Shown here piece by piece: positions 5,094-5,144 of a stretch of DNA of 5,144 bases. Where the stretch lies: assembly GCA_910577165.1 (NCBI GenBank), contig CAJTLX010000094.1, positions 1-5,144 of the forward strand. Direction: 5' to 3'. Under the pieces are notes generated by a model. It saw only the letters and a list, made by a program, of their open reading frames with translations. It searched no databases and was not told the DNA's origin. Made by a program: the position numbers and the translations under genes. Numbering within the stretch: position 1 is the stretch's first letter; every line of letters starts with the position of its first letter. The stretch is from an uncultured Lachnospiraceae bacterium (GTDB lineage: Bacteria > Bacillota > Clostridia > Lachnospirales > Lachnospiraceae).

Positions 5094-5144
5094 AACCGTT
5101 TACGCTGCTTTTTGTATCAGGATAGGGGTTAATTTAGAGGCGGG
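5094..5144. other. Downstream end of window, no feature seen
   Basis: Only 51 bases follow the exporter stop. I see no convincing hairpin terminator and no start codon with a ribosome binding site. AGAGGCGGG at the very end could be purine-rich sequence ahead of another gene, but the window stops there. Confidence 0.3.

Overview
The window looks like a chromosomal accessory segment of a low-to-mid GC Gram-positive anaerobe, most likely Clostridia and possibly Lachnospiraceae. The reasons are AT-rich intergenic DNA, strong AGGAG-type ribosome binding sites, textbook sigma-A promoters, and a large HTH-plus-helical-repeat regulator of a kind common in that group. This taxonomic call is inference; there is no rRNA or other marker gene here.

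Layout: (1) 1-437 is the tail of an ABC ATPase gene. It overlaps a very small gene (188-374) that appears to be split between two reading frames, and the unit ends at a strong intrinsic terminator (395-437). (2) 438-589 is the promoter and leader of the next gene. (3) 590-2608 encodes a 672-residue regulator with an N-terminal XRE-type HTH, helical repeats, and a second XRE-type HTH in the middle of the chain, apparently from an internal duplication. (4) 2628-2813, convergent on the minus strand and 19 bp from the regulator's stop, encodes a 61-residue Sec-type secreted peptide. (5) 2814-3170 is a divergent control region. It holds a leader hairpin, an extended -10 promoter for the peptide, a 33-bp imperfect dyad just upstream of that promoter, a second inverted repeat, and a near-consensus promoter for the gene to the right. 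(6) 3171-5093 is an ABC exporter half-transporter (TMD-NBD) with an unusual in-frame N-terminal extension. (7) 5094-5144 is too short to interpret.

Most interesting reading: regulator plus adjacent secreted peptide plus an activator-position dyad at the peptide promoter. This has the architecture of an RRNPP-type (Rgg/PlcR/PrgX-like) peptide-sensing circuit, but with a double-HTH receptor that could act as a pseudo-dimer. The genes, promoters and repeats are seen directly. The ligand relationship, the positive feedback loop and any link to the exporter are inference.
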